From Beroe forskalii (Eukaryota; Ctenophora; Nuda; Beroida; Beroidae): a DNA stretch of 64,000 nucleotides. This document shows positions 11,462 through 23,269 of this stretch, piece by piece. The DNA lies in contig WFMF01000175.1 in the NCBI GenBank assembly GCA_011033025.1, positions 124,001 through 188,000 of the forward strand, read 5' to 3'. Each line of letters opens with the position of its first letter. Position 1 is the first letter of the stretch. Position numbers and translations under genes: made by a program. Below the pieces are notes generated by a model. The model ran no database searches. It was not told the DNA's origin and saw nothing but the letters and a program-made list of their open reading frames with translations.

Positions 11462-12557
11462 CAACCTGTCATTCATCGTAGGATAATAACCAACCCTGGC
11501 GCGCGCCACAAGGTTCCACAGCGTCACAATTTCATCACCAAGTCAGAAGAAAAGGACGGACATCGTCATCACCCGTCGAGTCATTCGTAGCACTGGTTGG
11601 ATGGACTCCTAGGCGATTCATGTGGTGGTTATGGTAAAATATGGATCCTCCACCAGTTATTTATTTTGGATTTTTTTGGTTTTTTCAGAATATTAACTAT
11701 CAGTGAATCAGTATGAGTATGGACTTAACAGTAACACTAACAAAATACCGGTTGGCCCAATAAAAACGCAGCAAAAGTGTAGCAGAGTAATTTTTGTTGT
11801 GCTTGGAGTTTCAAAATGAAATTTTTGGATGAACGTAATGAAATTGTTGGATGCACGAAAAATTTGAAATTTCTGTCTTAAACAATTTCTGAGTTATCAA
11901 TCACAGAAAATCGATTTTTCAGACTTCTGAGAAAAGAATCGAATCAAAAATTCACCATTTTTTCCATCACAGAAATCAATCACAGAAATTCGATTTTTCC
12001 GACTTCTGAGAAAAGAATCGAATCAAAAATTCACCATTTTTTCCAGGGCCATTGAAGCATGTAGCCCATATTGATATATTTGCCCGAAATATCCTGAAAA
12101 TTTCATAAGATTAAGACTAGCTAAAAAAACTTGTAGATATATGTCCATTAATTTGTTACGCAAGAAATGAGCCCAGTGGTTGTGATTAATGCACGGTACG
12201 AACATTTGGAAATTCACTGTGAAGCATGGCTTTGGAAACAAGGGTGCCGTGTATTTATAGGCAGTTGCAATTGCATGCGTATTTTCACATGTTGATTCTG
12301 GCAACAATTCATCGAGAGGGCAGCAGTTATATAATTTTGTTGAAGTGAACTTAAAGATTTATACCTTTATTTCTTTCTACCACTATCAGACCTGCATTTC
12401 AATTTCATTCAAATTAAAGTATCTGATGAAAACATAGGGATCCATATACGACGTCCGCAATGAGGGGGAGTCCTGCCAATGATTATGAAGACGTAGGGCA
12501 AGGGGAGATGCGCGCGTCAGCATTTTACGACAATTTTGAATTTGGTCGATTTGTCAT
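11462..12557. other. 3' flank and intergenic
   Basis: AATAAA at 11759-11764 may end the gene above. A segment of about 30 bp (AAAGAATCGAATCAAAAATT and onward) occurs at about 11933-11963 and again at 12013-12043. No exon is seen. Confidence 0.5.
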
Positions 12558-13850
12558 TACGCTGCTGTAACAGCGATACGCTGCTGTAACAGCGATACGC
12601 TGCTGTAACCGCGTTACGCTGCTGTAACAGCGTTACGCTGCTGTAACAGCGTTACGCTGCTGTAACAGCGTTACGCTGCTGAAACAGCGTTACGCTGCTG
12701 AAACAGCGTTACGCTGCTGAAACAGCGTTACGCTGCTGAAACAGCGTTACGCTGCTGAAACAGCGTTACGCTGCTGAAACAGCGTTACGCTGCTGTAACA
12801 GCGTTACGCTGCTGAAACAGCGTTACGCTGCTGAAACAGCGTTACGCTGCTGTAACAGCGTTACGCTGCTGTAACAGCGTTACGCTGCTGTAACAGCGTT
12901 ACGCTGCTGTAACAGCGTTACGCTGCTGAAACAGCGTTACGCTGCTGTAACAGCGTTACGCTGCTGTAACAGCGTTACGCTGCTGAAACAGCGTTACGCT
13001 GCTGTAACAGCGTTACGCTGCTGAAACAGCGTTACGCTGCTGGCTAACGTTACGCTGCTGTAACAGCGTTACGCTGCTGTAACAACGTTACGCTGCTGTA
13101 ACAGCGTTACGCTGCTGTAACAGCGTTACGCTGCTGTAACAGCGTTACGCTGCTGTAACAGCGTTACGCTGCTGTAACAGCGTTACGCTGCTGTAACAGC
13201 GTTACGCTGCTGTAACAGCGTTACGCTGCTGTAACAGCGTTACGCTGCTGTAACAGCGTTACGCTGCTGTAACAGCGTTACGCTGCTGTAACAGCGTTAC
13301 GCTGCTGTAACAGCGTTACGCTGCTGTAACAGCGTTACGCTGCTGTAACAGCGTTACGCTGCTGTAACAGCGTTACGCTGCTGTAACAGCGTTACGCTGC
13401 TGTAACAGCGTTACGCTGCTGTAACAGCGTTACGCTGCTGTAACAGCGTTACGCTGCTGTAACAGCGTTACGCTGCTGTAACAGCGTTACGCTGCTGTAA
13501 CAGCGTTACGCTGCTGATAACAGCGTTACGCTGCTGGGCCAGCGTTACGCTGCTGTAACAGCGTTACGCTGCTGTAACAGCGTTACGCTGCTGTAACAGC
13601 GTTACGCTGCTGTAACAGCGTTACGCTGCTGTAACAGCGTTACGCTGCTGTAACAGCGTTACGCTGCTGTAACAGCGTTACGCTGCTGTAACAGCGTTAC
13701 GCTGCTGTAACAGCGTTACGCTGCTGTAACAGCGTTACGCTGCTGTGACAGCGTTACGCTGCTGTAACAGCGTTACGTTGCTGTAACAGCGTTACGCTGC
13801 TGAAACAGCGTTACGCTGCGGTAACAGCGTCACGTTGCTGTAACAGCGTA
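12558..13850. repeat. 19-bp satellite array, about 68 copies
   Basis: Head-to-tail copies of CGCTGCTGTAACAGCGTTA. Each unit contains the inverted pair CGCTG/CAGCG, so single units can form a small hairpin. A one-base variant (CTGAAACAG for CTGTAACAG) clusters in the first third, while the remainder is almost homogeneous. Confidence 0.95.
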
Positions 13851-13869
13851 ATGAATAATGCTCTTACGC

Positions 13870-14216
13870 TGCTGAAACACTGTTACAGCAGCGTAACGAG
13901 CTGTTAATGTTACAGCAGCGTAACGAGCCCTTACAGCAGCGTTACGAGCTGTAATAGCACCGTAACGAGCTGTAACAGCACCGTAACGCTGTTACAGCAC
14001 CGTAACGAGCTGTTACAGCACCGTAACGAGCTGTTACAGCACCGTAACGAGCTGTTACAGCACCGTAACGAGCTGTTACAGCACCGTAACGAGCTGTTAC
14101 AGCACCGTAACGAGCTGTTACAACACCGTAACGAGCTGTTACAGCACCGTAACGAGCTGTTACAGCACCGTAACGAGCTGTTACAGCACCGTAACGAGCT
14201 GTTACAGCACCGTAAC
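13870..14216. repeat. 21-bp satellite, inverted relative of the 19-bp array
   Basis: Units CGAGCTGTTACAGCACCGTAA run in the orientation opposite to the preceding array. They equal the reverse complement of the 19-bp unit with GA inserted and one G-to-C change. The first few units still have the GCAGCG form, so the transition can be read. Because 21 is a multiple of three, the minus strand shows an open (ARYGAVT)n frame, which I treat as an artefact. Confidence 0.9.
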
Positions 14217-16173
14217 GCGTGTGTGTCCCAGAAGGATAAGTTATTTCTTCTCTTTCAAAAATAATCACCTAATTGATAAAACGGTTTTATTATTCATTTT
14301 ATTTGCAAATGAAATACTTTACTTCACTAATACAATTTACATTTACATAGTGTTACAGTGTAATATATAACATATGTCATGTTTTAGCAAAAAACTTTTC
14401 TAGAAAACTGTTTTCCAAAGAACTGTTAGTCCGAACAACATATTAATTATAATGTTAAAATTAAATTTAAAAAGCAGCTTTCAATAGCATTGGAGATTCG
14501 GGGTATCATAGTACTGGTAGATGATATTGATATTGACACTGACGAAAAGTGGAAGTCATTATTTCAATATTTAGGCTCCATGATGATGATACAGGAGTAA
14601 TCAACTAACCACTCACATGGTCAAATCAGAAACAGAAAGCTAAGTACGACATTGATCGAAGTTCATGAAACGTTCGACCACTCTTCATTGATCGGTTGGG
14701 GGATGAGTCTGTTGGGGCAGGAAATTTCAAAATATTAGCGAATCAAATATATACCATCATGCGGAGATTGTCTCTAATTAATAGTCTCTATAGTCTCTCT
14801 TTTACACCAATTAGCTTCTAATTGATACCAGTCACTGGAAATTGAAAAAACATGGCAGAGTCTGAGTAGGCGCATTATAATAAGATAATAGCATTAGAAT
14901 ATAGCCTAATGCTAGTTTTTTGTGCTCGTGTGTCAAAAGGGGGTTCCCAAGCTGGATTCATTCTTCGCTCCTAGTTCTATGAGAGGTGTCATCCGCAGTC
15001 CACACGTACTTGGATCAGGAAGACATCTTTGACAATCTGCAAATATGTCAATATGATTAGTGAATCAAGAGTGGTCCAGGATTGAGAAAGTAGCAAATTG
15101 GACAAAAAAGAGCAGATGTCGAATGTCGATGCGATAAGCGTTTACCAACCATGTTTTAGTTTGATTTAGTTTGATTGACTTACTGTCTTACTGTAGATCG
15201 CTCGATTGACAGAGGGCTTGGGATGAACTTAAAGATTAAAGACGTCCAAATCTACTGATGGAATTGGACGTTGTGAAGCGTCAACTTTGCCCCCAATTCC
15301 AAAAACAAGCCGAGGCCGAGTTTGCATCGTCCGTCAAGGCCGGAACCGAGACCGAGTTCATTTACCTTTCGTGAAGCAATAATTTCATATTGCCATGATT
15401 TTCTGTAGAAACATTATGCGTATTTATCAAGCCCACAGTCACTCGACCGATCTGAATTCTGCACGCCTATATACACGTCATTATTTCATATTAATTCACC
15501 TTACAGCAGGTTAGATCTAGCAGTAGCAGTTGAATCAGCGAAGCTCCGCTCATTACCTCATTTCATTCGATCTGAAAAATGAATAGGATTAAAAGTGTGA
15601 CCCCTCAATAGAGTTTTCTTTATTTTGCATATCGAGGAACTCGCCATATAGAGTTAGTGACCTGTGGTACGCTGAATATAATTAGTTAAATTAATTTTAA
15701 TAATCGATGTTGCATAAATGCATAATATAGAGATTTCAAGTTGAAGTACCCTATAAAGGTGAGTGGTTAAAAACTCTGGACCTTAATTAAAGGTCATGAA
15801 AACGGTAGAAATTGATCTCATCGTTACGAGATTTTATTATTATTTTCAGCTTTGCCAAAATCGCCATGTCTTTTTGAATTTCTCACATTTTAGCATTTTA
15901 TGGGAGTTCTCAGCGCGAAGCACCAAAGGAATGAATATTCAACACATATTCGGACTGATGCTTAGCATCAAACCATCAGAGCAAATCTTTATGTTGCTTT
16001 ATAACTTCTTTGTACATAAAATCATTTATTAAAGCATCATTTAAATTCATTCATTCACAACAAAAATAGCCTGCAAACAACAATTCCCTCATTTCAATTT
16101 CAAGGAGACTCATCTACAAAACGTAACTTTAAAGATTCATTTTTGGGATATTATAAAAAGTGAGAGAATTTTT

Positions 16174-16230
16174 GCATTTTTTTCGTTGCGAGATGACAAT
16201 GATTCATTGTCATCTCGCAACGAAAAATGC
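16174..16230. repeat. tight snap-back palindrome
   Basis: 16174-16202 and 16204-16230 are reverse complements (core TTGCGAGATGACAATGA) with essentially no loop and a two-base length difference in the T run. Confidence 0.85.
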
Positions 16231-16447
16231 TCAAAAGCTATTGCCCATTGTCCAAGTTACGGGCACCAGCAAGTATAAATTTTACGACAAATCCTTATTT
16301 TTCACATTTTGTTTAATAGAAGCAATGCTTTTATCAAACATTATTTGCAAAATCTGTAATATTTCTATCCGAAATATTTGTTGTTGTTTTTTTTTCGGTA
16401 TCTTCGACAATATGCGCTGATGGTGCAATTGTACAAGAAAATCTCGA

Positions 16448-16560
16448 ATTTGGCCGCCCTTTTTTAATCGGAGTTATGGACAAAAAACGAGTTATTTTTC
16501 AACTGTGAACCATCTTAACCGGCCCCTTGGACAAAAATTTTTTACGAGCTGTTTTCAACT
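16448..16560 (+). repeat. dispersed repeat, copy 1
   Basis: Shares TTTTTAATCGG, TTATGGACAAAA, the GTTATTTT region, AACC.T.TTAACCG and CCTTGGACAA, in the same order and orientation, with 50255-50345. It is an unidentified dispersed repeat about 100 bp long. Confidence 0.6.
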
Positions 16561-16682
16561 GATGAGCACACGCCACAAATAGCAGTAAAAGTCCGAGCAT
16601 CTCCACTAATTTAGTCAAAAATTGATTTATTCTCAACCTCTGACGATTTAAATCACCATATACCAGCGTATATCAAGACAGT

Positions 16683-19600
16683 ATGACATCACTGATTCTT
16701 TTCACTGCTGAGCTCCTGTGCTTCACAACCGTCAGTCCCTACCAAACAGAGGAGTACAACACTCGGGTTATTCACGTAAAGGACGTGGAGCCCTTGGAGG
16801 AGGGCGTGGTGGAGAGGCAGTGCCGGTTCATGGCAACCAGAGGATATATCAAGGAGCGGTGCCAGCTGGCGGATGGGAAGTGGCACTTTAAGTGCCCCTT
16901 TTCCGATCACTTCTACATGATCACAAACCGACAGTGTGGGGTGCAGTGGTTTTCTTACATATGCCCTGATGACCCTTCATTCTACCAGTCGTGTGGTCAT
17001 GACAACTGTCCCAAGAGTAAACTTACTGTAGATCCAGGGCAGGGCGTTTGTGGGGATATTTTTGTATGAGGAAGATAATATCCCTTGATGGAAATCATCG
17101 AAACTGGAATAGCACCTGGATGACAGCTCAACATCGATGTAACGGTGCACAAGATTGCCTGAATACTTTGAGTGGTGTGGCAGTGGACGAAAATCAGTGT
17201 GATGATTATGAAAATGAATATTACTTTTGTGGGCCATGCCCGAGGAATGATCGCCAGCAAGATTACGCTACAGTCACCAAAGAATATCTGTGCAACAAAG
17301 TTTGTGACTGTGATAATTGTTATGATGAAGCAAAGTGTGGTGCTGACAACAATATAAGCATTGGGATGGTCTGCAGGTTTAATAATGATTTTAGGACCCA
17401 TAGATTTTGTGGTGCGGAAGCCCATTATGAATACTTGGAACCTATTTATATCTGTGATGGATATGCCCAGTGTACTAATAGGAAAGATGAACTTGGATGT
17501 GATCCAACTGACACGTGTGAATCAGGGTTCCCTGTTTCTTATGGAGATGGTCCTTATACCTCAAGAAGAAGGCTGCATCCACGAACCAAATGTGCCACCC
17601 CTAACTGGAAAAAGACCCACTCTATGCTCCAGATTTGTATTGATCATAGGGACCAAATGAACTGCACCAATTCCACAATAAGTCCTTTAGTTTGTCAAGT
17701 CAATGGCTTTCCTACCACGCTCTCTGAACACGTAATCTGCAAGGATTATGACCTGTGTGATGACAATATTGATAGCATTTGCATGTCAGTCAGCAGAAAC
17801 TGTGTGATTCATAAGCATCAAATCTGCGACAAAATTCGAGATTGTCCAGATCATGCAGATGAAAAGGAATCAATATGCAAAAATACAGTAGAATCAGGAA
17901 TATCTTGTGTCCGGAAGTTTTCATATGTGAAGGTCAAATCATCCATTCCATCTTCATGGGTGTTGGATGGATTGGTAGACTGCATGGATGGAACTGATGA
18001 AGATATTCCCAGCTGGTTCAGGGCGTGTGGCACGGGAAATCAAATTGTTTACAGTTCCTATAAGGAAAGGGAATCATGTGACAAGGTACCTATGCTGAAA
18101 TGTCCAAGATCAGAACACCATATGGCTATCAAGAATCTCTGTAAAAATTTCCTCAACTGTGACCAAGTTTTATGTAAGAAGTCACGATGGGGTTATGAAT
18201 CGTCCAACCAAATTCTTCAGGTCTATGAGTTCAAACGAGCATTTTTCTGTCATCCTGGGCTTCAAAGCCTCGAAAAGATGATTGGTCCATGTGAGGCAGC
18301 AAAGTTAGAAAAGCAGTCAATACATGGCGTGAAGGAAACAGATTCACTCATCTTTCTGAGCCCAAATTTTGCTCAGCAACTCAATTGTCACAGCATTTTT
18401 GGGGAACTGTATCTCTATCTAGCATGTACAAATCTATGTGGTGAAACAATCAGGTGTCCATTGCAGCGACTAAATCACACCTCCTGCAATCTCAACAAGA
18501 ACAGAGTCCTCTCAATAACAGAGACCAGAGAATTAACTGTAGCTTTCAGGCTTTACGACGGTTCCTTCGTTCAAAACGTATTCGGATGTGAGAATGGTTT
18601 GTGCATACCATATGAAAGTGTTTGTAATCTGGAAGACGATTGTGGGGATTCTTCAGATGAAGCGAACTGCTACAACAACTTCAAATGCACTGAATCGGGT
18701 GAATACATCGCTCTAGAGAAAAAGTGCGATGGAGTATTTGACTGTTTGGACTACAGTGACGAATGCAATAGCAACTGCGACAACCAAGTGAACATATTCT
18801 CAAACGGGTTACTCTTCTACCTTGCTTGCATCTTCGGTGCGACAGCAACACTTCTAAACTCCTGTGTCATTATCAGGGGTCTCATTCACTTCTCTAAGCT
18901 GAAAACAGCCACAGCAAAGATAAATGAAGTCTTTGTCTATGTGGTGTCGTCGGGAGACTTATTGCAAGGTATCTTCATCTTGTTGGTCACTGTTTCGGAC
19001 CAATATCTCAACAAAAGTTCCTGTAAAACCCAGTTTGAATGGGTCACAAGTGACATGTGCACGACGTTGGGAATTATCTCAACAATTGGATCTCTGGTTT
19101 CTCTCTACTCCATGACATTTCTTAGTTTGTTTCGTGCCAAGTCAGCAAATTCCTTAAAACGTCCACGAGAAACTTTATCTGTGCACCAAACAATTTTCAC
19201 ATCTGCTACCATATTCGGGATTTACATTCTAGCTGGTCTGGTTGCTCTTTTACCCATATCGCCCCATCTTGACTCATATTTCGTACAGGTACTGAAGTAC
19301 GATGACAACCCCCTATTTGTTGGAAGTTTAGATAAAGAGCACCATGTTTTGATTGTTGAATCATACTATGGGAGGTTATCAAAAACTACCTCTCTTGGGA
19401 ATCCATCGGCAATTTAGTTGAAGATATGTTTGTCAATGAAGAAGTTATTGGCACAAAAATAGGCTTCTATGGAAGCAATGGGTTTTGCTTTGTTCAACTA
19501 CTTTGTTCCGACGGAAAATCCCCAGATTTGGGTTTCTGGGGCCGTCCTCCTGAGCAATGTCTTCTGCGTGATCATCATCACTGTGAGCTATGCCTACCTC

Positions 19601-19900
19601 AACACTGTCACAGCCAGGAGTTCCCACGTTGCTGGACCACATAACAAAGCTGTTATAGCAAACAACAAGACGCTCCAGAGGAAGGTATCCACTCTCATTG
19701 CTACAGACGTGATATCCTGGATGACGTTTTTCATTGTCTGGTTGATACATATCTTGGAGCTGCTCAGTACGTCCAGCTGGTATTCTGTGTTTAGTATCGT
19801 GGTGCTTCCTGCCAACTCAATCATAAACCCACTGCTTATTCTAGAGGGACATATCAAGGATACAGTCAAGAAGTGGGTTGAAAATGCTCAGCATCCTTAG
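16683..19900 (+). CDS. LDLa-repeat rhodopsin-like GPCR, intronless
   Basis: About 1,073 residues. A signal peptide (residues 1 to about 20) is followed by a Cys-rich ectodomain of about 680 residues with several LDL-receptor class A modules. The clearest are CNLEDDCGDSSDEANC and CDGVFDCLDYSDEC just before the membrane, with degenerate ones earlier (CDKIRDCPDHADE, CDGYAQCTNRKDELGC). Seven hydrophobic helices follow. TM3 ends LSLFRAKS, where DRY is normally found, and TM7 carries NSIINPLLI in place of NPxxY. The layout is that of LDLa-bearing glycoprotein-hormone/relaxin-like receptors (type GRL101); the ligand is unknown. The frame breaks near 17066, 19375 and 19487, yet homologous sequence continues across each break (TM5 FNYFVPTENPQIW follows directly), so the breaks look like indels. 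No introns are seen; a retrocopy origin is possible. Confidence 0.85.
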
Positions 19901-21470
19901 GTTGATAAACATACAGGCACCTCTCACCTGACCAGCCCTCAGCAGAAAGGTACTGAACATGAGGCTGGCAAAGTATAATGAGAGGCAACCCATTGCGGCA
20001 AAATCTCAGGCAAGGGAACAACATATTAAGGGATATATAACAGTATGTATCAAAAACTGTATAGGTAAGCTCGTGATCAGATTCTGATAAATTTGATAAA
20101 CCGATTAACGGCAGGAGTACGCAGTTGTGATTCAGGGATTCTGAGTATCTGCATTGCGAAGAAAGAAGAGTAATTGGACACGGAAATTGCAGACTTGCTA
20201 GACGGTTGATTTAACGGTTAACTTGTTTAATTATACTTATCACGGTTATGCTCTACTTACTAAGGGAGCAATATTTGTTATCGCTATTTGCTTACCTGTC
20301 ACTTGTGTGCGTTACTTTGTTTCATTAATCAAAATATGCAGTGTGTCATTTTGTTCAATTAGCTGTCACTTATGTGCGTTATCTTGTACGCTAGGTATTC
20401 TGTTCAATAACTCGTAGAACTGGCCTGATTTTGTAATTAAATAAGTGTATTTGATAAGAAGTGTTGACTGTTGTTAAACCTTTTCAGATGATATCAGTAA
20501 ATCTGACCCGGTGACGCAAGCATATGGGGCACACGGAAGGATCTATCATCGAAAGACAAGTTACAATATAAACCATAAATTACCCTTGATTACTTCATTC
20601 ATCACGTCATTGAACCAAACGGTCCTACTCCGCTGTAACCCGATACCACACACAGGTTCTACCCTATCGGCTTATCGGGTGATATCAAGCTCCTAAGTCT
20701 ACACTCTACACTTGATTTCTTGTTTCGTTTTCGGAGTTAGGATGTGTTCAATTGTTCATATTTGATAGATTTTTGTTTGATTTTGTCAACTTGCCCCACA
20801 GAAACGGTATAGCTTGCTTGAGAAACTTTGAGGAAAATGTCTCTATAATTACTATGATAAGTCGATTTCTTGGTCTAAGCTTCTACAATGATATTCCGGC
20901 GTATAGAAGCTGGAACATAGCTATAAGTTACTAGGAGCAATCATAAGACACAGTAAAGTTCCTGTGTCTTTATCATGGTTTAGAGCGTTTAATTGGTTCG
21001 GTCAGCCAGCCTATTGAAGATTACCGCATGTCCATGTCGGCATGCTGGCTATTGAGCAAAGTACGGGTTTGAACTGTGACGTAGGCTATTACAATGAACC
21101 ACAAGTGTTCCAGTGTTCTTCTATAAGGCTCTATTAGCTGGATTTTGAGAACGGTTGGAAAAAAGTGCCATATGTTCCCATTGAATTCCATGTAGTTGCG
21201 TTCGCTAGATAGTCTCCCAACTGAAAGTCGTACACGAACACTAAGCAGCTGGGACTGACGTCATCATCATGCGTTAAAATGGTGATTTGACGTCGTCACA
21301 CCGCCTATTTCTCACGGAAGACATACGATAGCGCATAATACGTTGTTAAACATTGACTCTACGCAGCATATTTCCATGTACTGAAGCGATGTATTTATTC
21401 ATAATGTTTGTACAAATGTTTGTGTTGTTGCGGTAGCAGCCTGCTAGTATGATAATAAATTAATGAATTA

Positions 21471-21552
21471 ATATAAATTCTCACTTTGAAAGCACGTAAC
21501 GTCTGAGCCGTGCGAGGGCGCTGGACGGCTCTAAAAGTGAGAAGGTATTAAT
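21471..21552. repeat. nested hairpin
   Basis: The outer stem TTCTCACTTT / AAAAGTGAGAA encloses an inner stem GAGCCGT / ACGGCTC. Together they form an imperfect hairpin of about 80 nt. Confidence 0.6.
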
Positions 21553-21596
21553 TGTTTCAATGCTCGATGGATTGATGTAGTTACGATTTGCGAAAG

Positions 21597-21597
<1 letters not shown>

Positions 21598-21628
<31 letters not shown>

Positions 21629-21650
21629 GCTGTTGTTGTTATTGCAGCCT
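21598..21650 (+). repeat. (TTG)n microsatellite
   Basis: About 17 trinucleotide units with two interruptions. Confidence 0.9.
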
Positions 21651-23269
21651 GCAACTAATAAGATTTGTTATGTACTACAGTATGTGGCCTGTAGGATTAC
21701 AATCATAGCGTATATCAGTGTACAGGCATTTGACTTGTAAGGGTTCGGCATGGTATTTATAGCAGCTACCCTCCTTGCCAAGAAGTACACTCCACTAACA
21801 TTATAAGAGTCAGATGTCTGTGTCACAAACGCTCTATCTAAAGCTCTGAAAATGACGTCACTCTCATGAGTTGTCCATAATAATTTCACGCAGATAACGT
21901 GCTTTTTTCGAAGGTTTTTATATTTTGTACTTTGAAGGGTAATTTGTGTTTCTGTCGCCAGAACCTTTCATTTTTGATATGTTGTCAGCTATGAAATCAT
22001 AGAGTGTTAAAATTGAGAGTATTGAATTATTTCATCATATTTCTGCTGCTTTGACTTCAGCTGCTTTGATGAACCGTTGAATTTTGAAACTGCTTTTTTA
22101 AATAATGTTGAATAATCTAGAATGTAGGTGATAAGTCACACAAGCTGCTTATTATTTGACTGTCTTGAATTCTCGAAATACAAAAATTACTACAAAATCT
22201 TCTCTCTTTTTCTCTTCATTTTTAATCACGTTATCTTGTAGTTTGTAGTTTGAGCAATAAATTATCAAATTTTCAAATATCGAATTGCACATAATTTACA
22301 CAAACCCTTAAAATTCAATTAACGCATCTGTACTTCCTAATTTAAGTTAAATTATTTAACTCAAAACTGTGTACCTGTTCAACTTGTACATTATACATTG
22401 TCCCCAGTTGTACAGTACACATTTTGTTTCTATTTCTGGGCCTAATTCTATTTCTGACTAAATTTCTCTCCTTGATTCTGACCTCTGGTAAATGTAGTTA
22501 CGCGGATTGAATTTCACTTAATTAACTATGGTGTTGTGAAGATTTTAAATTTGTTTGTAATGAATTAAAGTTGCAAGAAATGTGCTTCTTTCTGTATGCT
22601 TGATTTTGAATATTCATTATTCCCTTAGATAGTGACATGTAAGTAATTGACAGCTAGACCTCACATATAAGAAGTTGTTCCACCACTAAAGTATTTGATA
22701 ATATAAGTATTCGTCTGTATTATTTTGAGTTGAATCATAGCTGTTTTTATCAAATTACTTGGATATTTCCGTTAATCTTGCTTTTGAGTACCATAAGATA
22801 TTTCATGCCTGAACGTTAATAAATGGAAAATGAAACCATGGTCTTGTGATGAACGGACGTTTTATCTGAAATATTTCTTTATTCCTGTGAACTAATGAAT
22901 CATTCCTCAAGCGTTAGAGTGTCAACGGTTCATTTTATTCCACTTAATATGATCATGGGTTGGTCATGAAAATTCCACTTGATCATGAATTGCCATGTGA
23001 TCTAGGCAGGGCTTTCACGTGATTTAGGCAGAGGGACAAGGGTACCTTTAGTTCAGTACTTTTCACGAAATTTCTGTCTGTGATGATACCGGTTGGAACA
23101 TTAAAGGTTCTGATAAAGTGATAAACGCATCTTGTGAATAATCTGTTTTTTGTCGTCTTGATAATCTTATGTGGCACAGTTCAGCTTACAGCTCATGTTG
23201 CTTACTCCAACATTCCTAGCGTGATATCTTGCTCGGCTCGTGTTGCTGACTCGAACCATCCCAGGGAAT

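Larger units (their letters stand above)
14217..16682. other. intergenic, no gene seen
   Basis: AT-rich. A slightly GC-richer stretch at about 15240-15370 shows no splice-consistent open frame. Contains the tight palindrome at 16174-16230. Confidence 0.5.
19901..23269. other. intergenic, no gene seen
   Basis: AT-rich. Holds the nested hairpin at 21471-21552 and a (TTG)n microsatellite at about 21598-21650. Open frames at 20223, 20511 and 20752 are short and feature-poor. Confidence 0.5.

Noticed and set aside
12558-13850. CRISPR array
   Set aside because: Units are head to tail with no unique spacers, in a eukaryotic context; it is a satellite.
13942-14268. (ARYGAVT)n open frame
   Set aside because: A consequence of the 21-bp satellite unit being a multiple of three.
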